Of a DNA stretch of 64,000 nucleotides, positions 11,757 through 22,600 are shown in pieces. The position numbers and the translations under genes are program-made. The notes under the pieces were generated by a model. It searched no databases. It was given only the letters and a program-made list of their open reading frames with translations, and had not been told where the DNA came from. Source of the DNA: Sthenelais limicola. Lineage: Eukaryota > Annelida > Polychaeta > Phyllodocida > Sigalionidae. Numbering within the stretch: the first letter of the stretch is position 1; the number at the start of each line of letters is the position of its first letter. The stretch covers positions 55,920,966-55,984,965 of the forward strand of contig OW804094.1 in assembly GCA_942159475.1 (NCBI GenBank). Direction: 5' to 3'.

Positions 11757-12247
11757 TTGTCGCTAGCCTGAATTTCGTCCAACATGTGTTGACGGTAGCC
11801 ATTTTGTTTCCGAGCATAGGTACTTAATGTCGTAAACTGTCGTTCGAATTGCAGCTTCTATATAATAATGTGAGTTTTCCAATTAGTGTTTGTGATTAAT
11901 ATTCAGATGTATTCTACACTATAAGTCGCCTATCAGTGGAAATTATATGTGTTTTGGGTTTTTGCATTTACCTTTGTCCTTGACATTGAGTTGTCGTAAC
12001 TAGGTTCGTGTATGTAAATAACTCAAAGATGGCAGACTACGTATCGCGTGGACCAGTGTCCGGTATGTTTTTTTAACCTATAAAATGTGTTGCTGTTGTC
12101 TTTACCTAACTCAGTGCTACCTGGAATTATGTGTTTCCGAAAGCCAGTTCTCAGGCATGAATAATATATGTGTCTGGGTCTCTCATGGTTGTCTGTACAA
12201 CTTTTTGTTTCTTTTAATATGGGCCGTTTCACCTTTGTACGATATTT
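11757..12247 (+). other. Inter-ORF spacer of the NADAR LINE
   Basis: AT-rich spacer between ORF1 and ORF2. It carries no recognisable domain in any frame. A decayed part of ORF1 may be included, since the last ~40 residues of ORF1 look degenerate. Confidence 0.4.
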
Positions 12248-13157
12248 GTGATGTACTGTCATATGAACATTGATGTTTCGACGATGAAAGGGCTTAAGAT
12301 AGTATTTTTTAATGTATGTAGTTTATTTCACAAACTGAGCTACCTGAGAAACGAGTTTGTAAATGGTTTATATGATGTCATATGTATTGTGGAAAGCTGG
12401 CTGTCTGAAGATATTACTGATTCAATGTTACACATTAATGGGTATAAACTAATAAGACAAGACCGTGCTAGTGGTAGACGGGGTGGTGGTATTATTATAT
12501 ACTATAGAAACACATATAGTGTCAGTCTTGAGGAAGATCTCTGTATAAATAACAGTGACTGCGAAATACTTGGTTGCAAACTTAAGGCAGATAACAACAA
12601 ATCGATCCTATTATCAGTTGTCTATAGACCACCAAGCAGCCCAGTAGATGGTTTTTTTACATCCTTGAACCGACTATTACTGAGTAATGCAATGAACCGA
12701 TATCGTAATTCTAACAAGGTTTTAGGCAGGTAAGGCAGGTAACAACAAATCGATCCTATTATCAGTTGTCTATAGACCACCAAGCAGCCCAGTAGATGGT
12801 TTTTTTACATCCTTGAACCGACTATTACTGAGTAATGCAATGAACCGATATCGTAATTCTAACAAGGTTTTAGGTGGTGATATCGACCTGCTGAAACAGA
12901 ATGCACCAAGTAGACGTTTCACAGGTATTCTGGACTCCTTTGGTTTGACTCAACATATATCTGAACCCACCTGAATCACACCTGATACATGCACATCTAT
13001 TGACTTTATTGCCTCAAATTGTAAAAATGTTTCTAACTCTGGTTCCATTTATGAAAATATAAGCGATCACGCCCCAGTTTTCATTGTATTAAAGAAAGGG
13101 AAGTCTCAAAATTCGCCTGACTGCACACCTACCTACAAAAGTAGATCAACAGCTAGA
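12248..13157 (+). pseudogene. LINE ORF2 endonuclease domain (broken)
   Basis: Apurinic-endonuclease-like domain of a LINE ORF2. Visible motifs in order are KIVFFNVCSL, IVESWL (catalytic Glu), SVVYRPPSSP, GDIDLL (the usual GDFN block, reached only after the duplication), SIDFIAS and ISDHAPVF (catalytic Asp-His). ATG at 12248 is the first start; 12287 (MKGLK) is an alternative. A 148-bp direct tandem duplication (12584-12731 and 12732-12879) shifts the frame and brings in a TAA at 12731. A TGA at 12972-12974 interrupts the frame that leads into the RT. The domain would nick target DNA to prime reverse transcription, but this copy cannot. Confidence 0.8.
12584..12879 (+). repeat. 148-bp tandem duplication inside the endonuclease
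   Basis: The segment starting AAGGCAGATAACAACAAATC at 12584 repeats almost identically from 12732. The unit is 148 bp, not a multiple of three, so it shifts the reading frame. The near identity says the event is recent relative to the insertion. Confidence 0.9.
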
Positions 13158-15326
13158 ATGTCTTTTGAGGTTATAAATGACCGGGTCTCTAATATTAACG
13201 AAGGGCTGTGGACTGAGCCTGACCTTGATACGCTTAGTGAGAATTTAACAGGGGAATTTTTAAAAATTCAGGACGAACTGTACCCTGTTCAAACTTTTCA
13301 GATAAAAAATGGGCACATCATTAATAGTAGAGAACTCAGACAACTAGTTTCAAGAAAAAATAGAATCTTTAAGAAGGCTAGGAAAAGTAAGAGCATTGAG
13401 GATTTCAAGTTAGCCAGGTCACTGAGGATTGTCCAGAGACTAGTTATGAAACTAAAAAGGGATGCCCTAAATAACATATGTCGACGTTTCAACAGGAATG
13501 ATAAAAAATTCTGGACATATATTTCGAACCTATATGGTATAAAGGGTCCCTCACTTACATCAATTGAGCATAAAGTTGACGTTGATGGGAATAAATTAAG
13601 TGGTACGGAAGCTGCAAATTACAGTAACAGGTTTTTTTGTAACATCATGCCTATATCTTCTGTAGATATAATTTCGGAATATGATAGAGATGAACATGTC
13701 CCTGATATCTTTGAATGGGAGGAGGAAATTACGAGAAACGAGGTGGTGAAGCACATTCAGGGTATCGATGTAACTAAGTCGAGTGGCATCATAGATGTGA
13801 ACAAGACTTTCTTGAAATTTGCTTTACTATCTTGTGTAAATAATTTTACTACGCTTCTTGACAGAATCCGATTGAGTGGATTTTTCCCTCAGTTGTGGAA
13901 AGTTTCTCTTTGCACTCTTATTCCAAAGAAAAAGAACTCGCGCGACATTAATGATATAAGACCAATCTCTATAGCCCCCCTAACCAGTAAGATTTTCGAA
14001 AAAATTCTTTCGGATAAGATTTCCAACTATTTGGATGACAGAAACTTACTCTCCCCTTCTCAACACGGGTTTAGGGCAGGGAAAAGTGTGGACACAGCCA
14101 TTTACGAATTTATTACAACAGTTATCAAAAACAAAGACAAGAGTCTGGATACTATTGCCACCTATTTTGACTTATCCAAGGCGTTTAATTTGATTAATAT
14201 TAATATTTTGTTGTATAAATTGCAAAAAATGGGTTTTGGCCCCAGAATAAGATCTTTGTTGAATTCCTACTCATCAAACAGGGAACAGAGGGTATGTATA
14301 AATGGTATTATGTCTGATAGCCTTGTTCTTCATGCAGGTGTAGCCCAAGGAAGTATCCTTGGGCCTTTACTGTTTATATTATATATAAATGATGTTGCAG
14401 CTATTAACTTTGTCGGTAAAATAATACTCTATGCCGACGACTGTGTGATATTACATTGTGTACAATCAGATAGAGACCTAGTAGATGTACAGGATGATGT
14501 TAACAGATTTAAAACGTGGACTGAGAAGAATGGTCTTACCATCAATAGTTCCAAAACGAAACTTCAAACCTTTTTTGGTACTAGAAGGAAAAATCCTGAG
14601 GTTTGTGTAATCTACAATGATGGTGTCCAAATAGATAACGTTCAGAACTTCAAATATCTGGGATACTCGCTGGATAGTGGCTTAACCATGTCAAACCATA
14701 TTAATGGTATATGTACAAGAGCTAACTTACTTGTAAAAAGGTTGGCCCGAATAAGGCACTATATTAGTGGGGACAATGCAGTATTGATTTTCAAAACCTA
14801 TATCCTTCCAGTCCTGGAATCTAGTTCACTAACGATGGATGTAGGTAACCAAAAAGATCTAAAGCGACTTCAAATAGTACAGAACAACTGTTTACGATTA
14901 TGTATAGGTCTAAGAACTAGAAATGGAGCCTATAGAGTTAGTAATATTGAACTACACCAGAGATATGGAATTCTCCCTCTGTGTTTTAGGCGGTTACAAA
15001 AGTTTTTTGGAATTTTTGTACGCTGTCACAATTTTGAGGAAATAAATCCCCAGCATGAGTATAATATGAGAGAAAATAGAGTGATGATATATCCATGGTT
15101 GAAGGAGAGAATTCGGAAAAGTCTCTTTGGCAGGATACTGAGCTACTGGAATTGTCTTCCGAGAGAGATTAGAGACAATGATGATCAGATCTTCCTCAAA
15201 GCCCAGTTTAGACGAGTTTGTGCAAATTCTTTTTCACGTAGCTTAAACGTCTGGGAGATTCCGGAACCAGACAACTCTCTGAGGAATATATCAATTGTCT
15301 TGACCTCTGTGTACTATAATGTATGA
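13158..15326 (+). CDS. LINE ORF2 reverse transcriptase (intact 722-codon stretch)
   Basis: Non-LTR reverse transcriptase that would copy the element RNA at the nicked target. The ~180 residues before the RT link it to the endonuclease. RT blocks visible: LWKVSLCTLIPKKKN, RPISIAPLTSKIFEK, QHGFRAGKSVDTA, YFDLSKAF (motif A Asp), GVAQGSILGPLLFILYIND, and YADD at about residue 425 (motif C). A thumb-like region follows with NFKYLGYSLD, and a C-terminal region with SYWNCLPREIRDN. The ATG at 13158 is simply the first after the TGA at 12972; in the ancestral element the frame ran on from the endonuclease. The reading frame is long and undamaged, so the copy is fairly young. Clade is not assigned with certainty (Jockey/CR1-like group by layout). 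Confidence 0.85.
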   Translation: MSFEVINDRVSNINEGLWTEPDLDTLSENLTGEFLKIQDELYPVQTFQIKNGHIINSRELRQLVSRKNRIFKKARKSKSIEDFKLARSLRIVQRLVMKLKRDALNNICRRFNRNDKKFWTYISNLYGIKGPSLTSIEHKVDVDGNKLSGTEAANYSNRFFCNIMPISSVDIISEYDRDEHVPDIFEWEEEITRNEVVKHIQGIDVTKSSGIIDVNKTFLKFALLSCVNNFTTLLDRIRLSGFFPQLWKVSLCTLIPKKKNSRDINDIRPISIAPLTSKIFEKILSDKISNYLDDRNLLSPSQHGFRAGKSVDTAIYEFITTVIKNKDKSLDTIATYFDLSKAFNLININILLYKLQKMGFGPRIRSLLNSYSSNREQRVCINGIMSDSLVLHAGVAQGSILGPLLFILYINDVAAINFVGKIILYADDCVILHCVQSDRDLVDVQDDVNRFKTWTEKNGLTINSSKTKLQTFFGTRRKNPEVCVIYNDGVQIDNVQNFKYLGYSLDSGLTMSNHINGICTRANLLVKRLARIRHYISGDNAVLIFKTYILPVLESSSLTMDVGNQKDLKRLQIVQNNCLRLCIGLRTRNGAYRVSNIELHQRYGILPLCFRRLQKFFGIFVRCHNFEEINPQHEYNMRENRVMIYPWLKERIRKSLFGRILSYWNCLPREIRDNDDQIFLKAQFRRVCANSFSRSLNVWEIPEPDNSLRNISIVLTSVYYNV

Positions 15327-15680
15327 GATATCATGCCCTTTCAGTCGATCTAGATAAGCTCTCATTGAAAAACTTTTCTTGGTATGTTTTGTTCACTGTA
15401 GACTAGAAACGATGCTCCTGGGTCTGTAGAAAATCGGATGAAGCCCTAGGTGTTGGTTTTTATTTTTGATGTGATTTTTCCTGTATCTTGTATTTTGTAT
15501 TTTGACATATGTTTAATGTGCTAAAATTCCAGTAATAATTTTCTTTGATATTTTTTTTTTGTAATAATGTACACTTTTTTGTAAATTTTTCCTATCATAT
15601 CAGCTCTGAATGAGAATAGTGTATATATTGCATAATTTCACCTTTGCTGAATAAACATATTTAAAACAAAAACAATATAA
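15327..15680 (+). other. 3' UTR and tail of the NADAR LINE
   Basis: T-rich untranslated stretch with AATAAACAT at about 15650, ending in an A-rich run at about 15660-15680 where the element appears to stop. Confidence 0.5.
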
Positions 15681-16480
15681 AGGTTCTTACATCAAACAGT
15701 AACGAAAAGGTAATTGAAACTAATCACATAATTTGAGGACAACGTTGCAACGCCTGATTGTGCTCGAAAACAAGGCCTGTAAGTATAGTATGCTGGCATA
15801 CTTATATTATAACCCCTCTCAAATACATAAGGGTTTGTCCAGAAAAACGTACGTTAGATAATATTATAGCCCCAGCACACTGTACAAAATTAGCTACACT
15901 GGGGTGAGAATGATGGACAGATGATGGGCTAACATACACATGTTGGCATGCTGGCGTGATCAATAATTCCATACGTATTTGTTATATCATCAAACACAGT
16001 GGAATTGGAAAGCTGGAAATTCCCCCATATACGCTCGACAAACACGTGAGTTGAAAGTAAACACGAAGGATAAGTATGCGGTCTTGTTATGCATGAAACA
16101 CTAACATATAATTAAGATGTGTAGTGATACTCTATCTGGAGGATAGAATACATGAATTGGTATAAAATAAATATTTTAGATATGATACATCCGGAAAATA
16201 TTTAAAGTATAAAGCAGATTATATTGACATACTTAAATACATTGCTCTTTTAATTTGATATTTTCTATATTGTATGGAGATTGTATCGCAAAAAAAGAGA
16301 ACATAAGAACATAATCGTTATAGTATAAATATCCATCGACATCAAACATTTTATCAACACATATAGAATACCTCCAGTACTTTAGTGGCATTAAAAGTAA
16401 CTAACACCACAGCCATCACAGTACAGTGCATAAATCATGCTGGTAGTCATTACGAAAGGTAACACGCGTACACACACATA
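15681..16480. other. AT-rich intergenic stretch upstream of the cysteine-rich gene
   Basis: No ORF or repeat is recognised. It presumably contains upstream regulatory DNA of the gene starting at 16686. Confidence 0.4.
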
Positions 16481-16685
16481 CATATTATATATATGTATAT
16501 ATATCCAGACCAGGATCATGCATACAAATTATAAGCGGTTGGATATCAGTCCATCTCCATCGCAAGACACTCTTGGGAAGGATATGATCGTATTTTGATA
16601 CACTTTGACTGGATGGATTGATCATTTGAAATGAAGTGCTAATTATGAAGAACTTGGATCCGTAGAGATGGAGAAGCATCATGGG
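16480..16685 (+). promoter_or_regulatory. Possible TATA-rich promoter and 5' UTR
   Basis: A TATATATATGTATATATAT run at 16485-16504 lies about 185 bases before the signal-peptide ATG at 16686. Position and composition suit a promoter or short 5' UTR, but such runs are also common as microsatellites. Confidence 0.25.
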
Positions 16686-19600
16686 ATGTACATCCGCTTT
16701 GCATTCATATCGCTGGTTTTTACCTCTGTGGCGCATGGTATGTAATGTGTATAATGTGTATTAACACGGTTGAATTCCTATTGATACATTCTTTGTTGAA
16801 TCATATATATTTTAACTAGGCAGTTTGTAACGCGCATATGGTGATCATTCCTATTTTAACTTTACGGAAAGTCATCAATACATATTATGAGGAACAGGTC
16901 ACTTTCAAAAGTTAATGTCGAGGGCACAAAATGTGAACAAGAGCTTGAAATGTGAATTAATTATTTAAATGTATAAAGAAAACTTTGCTAGATCATTAAA
17001 AAAATATCCCAGGGCGGAAACAAATCATTATTTCTGAAACTGAAATACATGGACACAAAATTTGCGTTCGGGATTTTAGTACATCGGTGTACATGTACTT
17101 AGCCCAACTGTCGCGAAACTTATTCGTCGTATACACAATTATATACTATATACTATATACTAAGTAGTGTCCACCATGAACGTTTTCGCACGTTGCCTTT
17201 GAAAAGAGTAATAATCTAAATTGTAATTGCATACTGTCGAACACAATATAATATTAATAATATTGCCATGAAGTGCTCATAGGCCTGCATAACTGTTTGA
17301 TGATAGAATGCGAATTATATCATAACAAATAGTTTATATCTCCAATCTAATGATGAAAATTAATAACCGCATATATATGATTGGAATTATTCCCCCATTC
17401 ACATTCCTAATCCAGCATATGAGCCACGGGCAGGACACGGGTGTCCACTTGGGAAGATGGTGGCATGCATTGAATCCCTAAACAATTTGACATCGGAAGT
17501 ACGAGTCTTGTTTCCAAACATCTCTAATGATGCATTCAAACAGATCTGTCAGTAAGTGTAAAATAAGTTGACATGGTGATGTTTACACATTCGTATACAT
17601 TATAGCGATAATAATAATAATCACTTTGCGCGGTTGATAACGTTTAAGGGGATCTCATTGTGATTGTTAATTAAAGTTACGTATGACTTAAAGTCCCAAT
17701 AACAAATTAAGTAGAGGGAAATGATATAGCGGTCAAGGACCCTATATAAGGTTCAGGAAGAACCCCATGCTCAAGAATGAATTTCAAGGGTTTTTCAAGC
17801 ACCCCCAACCGGTATAACATTGATTATTACTCCTTGCCGCGACTATACCATTTTCAGAGACTTGTCAGAGCCCATTAAAAATAATATTGCTATGAAGGGT
17901 AAGAACATAGGCCTACATGTGGAACTGTTTGATTATAGAATGCGAATTAATTTTTTAAATGTTTCTAGGGATTACAAGACTAATGAGAAATGCCTTACTA
18001 ACGTCAACGGAAATTGTGTTAATAGGGTACCCGACTCTATTTCCAATGAAATAAATTTGCATGAATTCCTATGCCACGATCGCGAAACCGGTAAGTTAAT
18101 TGCCTTTAAATCGTATAGAATATAACATACGACTTTATTAGCAGATGTCTCTTGATCTTATGTTTAAATAATATATTCTTAACGTTAGGCCTACATTTAA
18201 TAGCATATATAGGCCTATCGGATTAATTGAAATCGGCGAATGAGGAATTAGAGAAGAAAGTTAAATTGCTATAGGCCAGGAAGCAGGGGAGGGGGTTGGG
18301 GGGGGTACTTGGAAAGAATCAAGGGAAAATGGCAGTGACGATGATTTACAATTGGTTATTTAAATCCAGAATATCGCGAAGTAGGGTCACAATGTCTCAG
18401 CTCCATATTGTTAAAGGCAGAGATGGCCTTATGCTCTAAAGCCTACATTGGCAAGCCCGAGGCAATCGAGACACAATCTGAGTTGACGTCCGAGGAAATG
18501 GCCAATTTCTGCAGGTATGTCTTGATAAGATGAGATCAATATGGTATAAAAATAAAACTAGGGCCCATATATAGCCCATATGGATAGGCCTATCATTCTG
18601 AGAAAAAACAGTTTCCGATTTCTACTTCAACTATACTGACACAAAAATAATTATATATGTGTAGAGATGTTCTCGTTACACTATTTGCGGTAAATACTAA
18701 AATTAAAGTCCACAATAATGTCCATGATTGCAGCCTCAGTTACGATGTGCTGTATTGCCGATTTCTAACAATGGAGGACCACTGTGGTACAGTTGTTGCC
18801 AGATGGCAGCACAAAGCACACACAGCTGCACTTTCGCGGCCACTCAATAGGTGTGGTTGCTTTTTCGAGCTGGATGTTAATTTTTACGGTAAGCTGTTTT
18901 CATATATATTGATTCTCCACCGATTAATATTTATGAATGCCTGTTTAACAGAACAAACTCGTCTGCGCTTGAGGGAAGGAAACGTCCCAGGCCTCTATAG
19001 ACTCAGGGCTGGGATCCAGCACGTTGGGGGGGGGGGGGGGGGGATATTTGATAGCCCCAATACAAAACAATGAAAAAAACACCAAAAGATCCCTCATACA
19101 ATAAATTCAAATTATAGTGTATAGGGGATTTCCAAGGGTTCCTAAAAGAATTGTATGCTAGCTGAGTCACCACACCAAATCATGTTGTCCTAATCAATTT
19201 GTTGGAAAACATTGCCTATGTCCAGTACTCTAATATTAAACACGCATTAATTGTTAATGTTCACATCGCTTAGTATATCCGACAAGGTAAACAAATATGA
19301 CTACAAATATGACTACAAGGGAAAAAAACAACATCAATTTCCAGCCCAATTTCCATTGTTTTTATGTATATATGTGGTAGTTTCGATATATTTGATGTCG
19401 GTTCTTAATTGTATTATCTCTAGCTGTCCACTGGGGTAGTTCGAGCTACATTGTTGTTCATCATTATTTTATATTGTCTTAAGGGTTTTCCATGTTCTAC
19501 TATCTATTCATGTGTGTTTTACTGATTAACCTTTGATCATAATCAACCCTTTTATATGTTTCACCTATATCATCTGGCTTTTATGTAGGCCTACGAACCA

Positions 19601-22600
19601 CGCTTGATCATGTGTATTGGTATATAAGCAGCTGAGACTCTCACCTTATATAAGTAACATGTGATTAAAAATGGGTATGTACAAATCTGCGTGGTTTGCT
19701 CAACGGTTGGTTGCTGGGTTGATTCAAGTCAATAAACCACGTGCAATACGTTAAACCTTGTTCTATATTTATTCCGCTGAGCGTCCGAACCGAGAATCAC
19801 TATATATACATATACATTATTTACTGCTAATTGATATCCGTAGTTTATAAACAGATTTATTTGGAATAACTGTTTGTGACAGTGACTAAAAAACCTTTAT
19901 ATATAATTGATATACGAGAAAAGTGGAAATAAAGGTTCATATTAATTTATAAATCACACGAAACAAGTTGCCATTGAGGGTTGTTATTTCTGAAAACCAC
20001 ACATAATAATAGCAATGGATTTTGGACACATATCAGAAGCTTCTGTGGGAGCGAAGATTAACATTAACTCGAATCAGGTGATGTAAACATGAGTAGGGTG
20101 CATTAAGGTAAACCGAACCATTTTGTCTTTGTCTTGATGTCTTGATAGCAACAAACCATTCAAACTTCAAATGAACATTAGAGTGGGTCAGCTTCCTATG
20201 GCACATGACTTAATTATATTAATATGCATATTTATGCGAATGGTCTCCATGGAAATATAGTGTCAGGTTCGTTCACTTTACCTGACATTTTATATAAAGC
20301 GAACCACCACTTTAGATTAACCAAACCAAGTTGTTCGCTTTACCTGATATTAGAAAAAATATATAATAAAGTTAGGCCCTCACTTCCCCCCCCCCCCCAT
20401 CTCTACCCTCACCCACATCTACCCCAACACATCTCCCCTTCCCCCTTCCCCCTCCACACTCCCCCAGCTCTACTCACGCACCCCTCCACCCTCACTTGCC
20501 TTAACCCATGATACCCATTCAGTTACTTCCACCCCTGTAATCTCTAATCACACACACACACACACCACACACACACACATCTCTACCCGACACTTCTACA
20601 TTTCCTAGTTACCTCAACCCCTGGACACCTCTACCCCCAGTTAACTCTACCCCTGCACACATCTACCCCCAGTTACCTCTACCCCTGTATGGCTCTACCC
20701 CCATTTATCTCTACTCCCACACACCTCTACCCCCACACATCTACCCCCACAAAACACTACCCCTACACACCTCTACCCCAGTTACCTCTACCGCCACTTA
20801 CCTCTACTCCTCTAAGTCTCTACCCCCAGTTACTTCTACCCCTGCACACCTCTACCCCAAGTTACCTCAACCCTCCACACCTCTACTACACACCTCTATC
20901 CCCAATTACCTCTACCCCCACACAACTTTATCCCCAGTTACCTCTACCCCCCCCCCCCACACACACACACACCTCTACCCCCAGTTACCTCTATCCAAAC
21001 ACACCTTTAACCCCAGTTACCTCTACCTCCAGTTACCTCTACCCCCAGTTACTTCTACACCCACACACCTCTACTCCCAGTTACTTCTACCCCCCACACA
21101 CCTTTATTCCCAGTTACCTCTACCTCCAGTTACCTCTACCCCCAGTTACCTCTACAACCACACACCTTTATCCCTAGTTACCTCTACACCCACACACCTT
21201 TGTCCCCGGTTACCTATACACACAGTTACCTCTACCCCCACACACCTCTACCCACAGTTACCTCTACCCCCACACACCTCTATCCCAAGTTACCTCTACC
21301 CCCACACACCTCTACCCCAACACATCTCTATCTCCAGTTACCTCTACTCCCACACACCTCTACCCCCACACACATCTACCCCCAATTACCTCTACCCCCA
21401 CGCACATTGTTATACCGCTAGGTGGCGTAGCAGTATCAGCCACAGCAATAAAGAATGAGTTATGGGTAACGCCAGACACTCTAGATTCAGGACTAAACCG
21501 ACTTGGAAGTGTTCAGTCTAGCTCCCCAGGATCTTTCATATAATTTAGGAACATTTATAGATCATATAATTTAGGAACATTTATAGATTATACCCCCCAA
21601 GGGTGTAACAACATCTACCCCCAGTTACCTCTACCCGCAGTTACCTCTATCCCCAGTTACCTCTACCCCTACACCTCTACCCCAGACACATCTACCCCTG
21701 GTTACCTCTTCCCCGACACACCTTTACCCCCAGTTACCTCTATCCCCAGTTACCTTTACCTCCACACACATCTAACCCCAGTTACCTCTTTCCCCCCCAC
21801 ACACACATCTCTACCCCCAGTTACCTCTACCCCCACACACATCTATCCCCAGTTACCTCTACCCCCACCCACATCTACCCCCACACACCTCTACCCCCAG
21901 ACATATACCCCAGTTAGCTCTACCCCTACACACCTCTACCCCCACACACCTCTATCCCCAGTTACCTCTACCTCCACACCTCTACCTCCACACTACCACT
22001 ACCTCCACACCCAATTACCTCTGCCCTCACACACCTCTACCCCCACATATCTCTACATCCATTTACCTCTACCTCCTGTTACCTCTACCCCCAGACACAT
22101 CTACCCCAGTTACCTCTACCCCCACACACATCCACCCGAAGTGACCACATCTACCCCCACACACATCTATCCCCAGTTACCTCTACCCCCACACACATCT
22201 ACCCCCCCCCCCCCACACCTCTACCCCCACACACCTCTTCCCCTGCACATCTCTACCCCCAGTTACCTCCACCTCCAGTTACCTCTACCCCTGTACACCT
22301 CTACCCCCAGTTACCTCTATACCACTGCAAACCTTTACCCCAAGTTGCCTCCAACCTTGCACACATCTACCCCCACACATCTACATCACAGACACCTCTA
22401 CCCCCAGTTACCTCTACCCCAAGTAACCTCTACCTGTGCACACCTCTACCTCCACACCCTGCACACCTCTACCCCCGGTTACCTCTACCCCTGCACACCC
22501 CTATCCTAAGTTACCTCTACCAATGCACACCCCAACCTCCAGTTACCTCTACCCCTGCACTGTGGGAGGCATGTCTCCATTTTTTGCTTGTATTCACAAT

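Larger units (their letters stand above)
8590..15680 (+). mobile_element. Two-ORF LINE carrying a NADAR-domain ORF1
   Basis: The unit consists of a 5' leader (about 8590-9000), ORF1 (9001-11756, interrupted by another LINE), an inter-ORF spacer (11757-12247), an APE-type endonuclease plus reverse transcriptase ORF2 (12248-15326), and a 3' UTR. The 3' UTR ends near an AATAAACAT signal at about 15650 and an A-rich tail. All parts share one orientation and the usual LINE order. The 5' limit is estimated, and no target-site duplication was established. The copy is inactive, because it has in-frame stops, a tandem duplication and a nested insertion. Confidence 0.7.

Noticed and set aside
17858..17898. 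Extra small exon (DLSEPIKNNIAMK) between exons 2 and 3 of the cysteine-rich gene
   Set aside because: It has splice-like borders, but including it breaks the phase into exon 3; skipping it keeps the frame open through all exons.
20224..22509. Pro/Thr/Tyr-rich ORFs that look like extensin or mucin
   Set aside because: They are translations of the 16-bp minisatellite.
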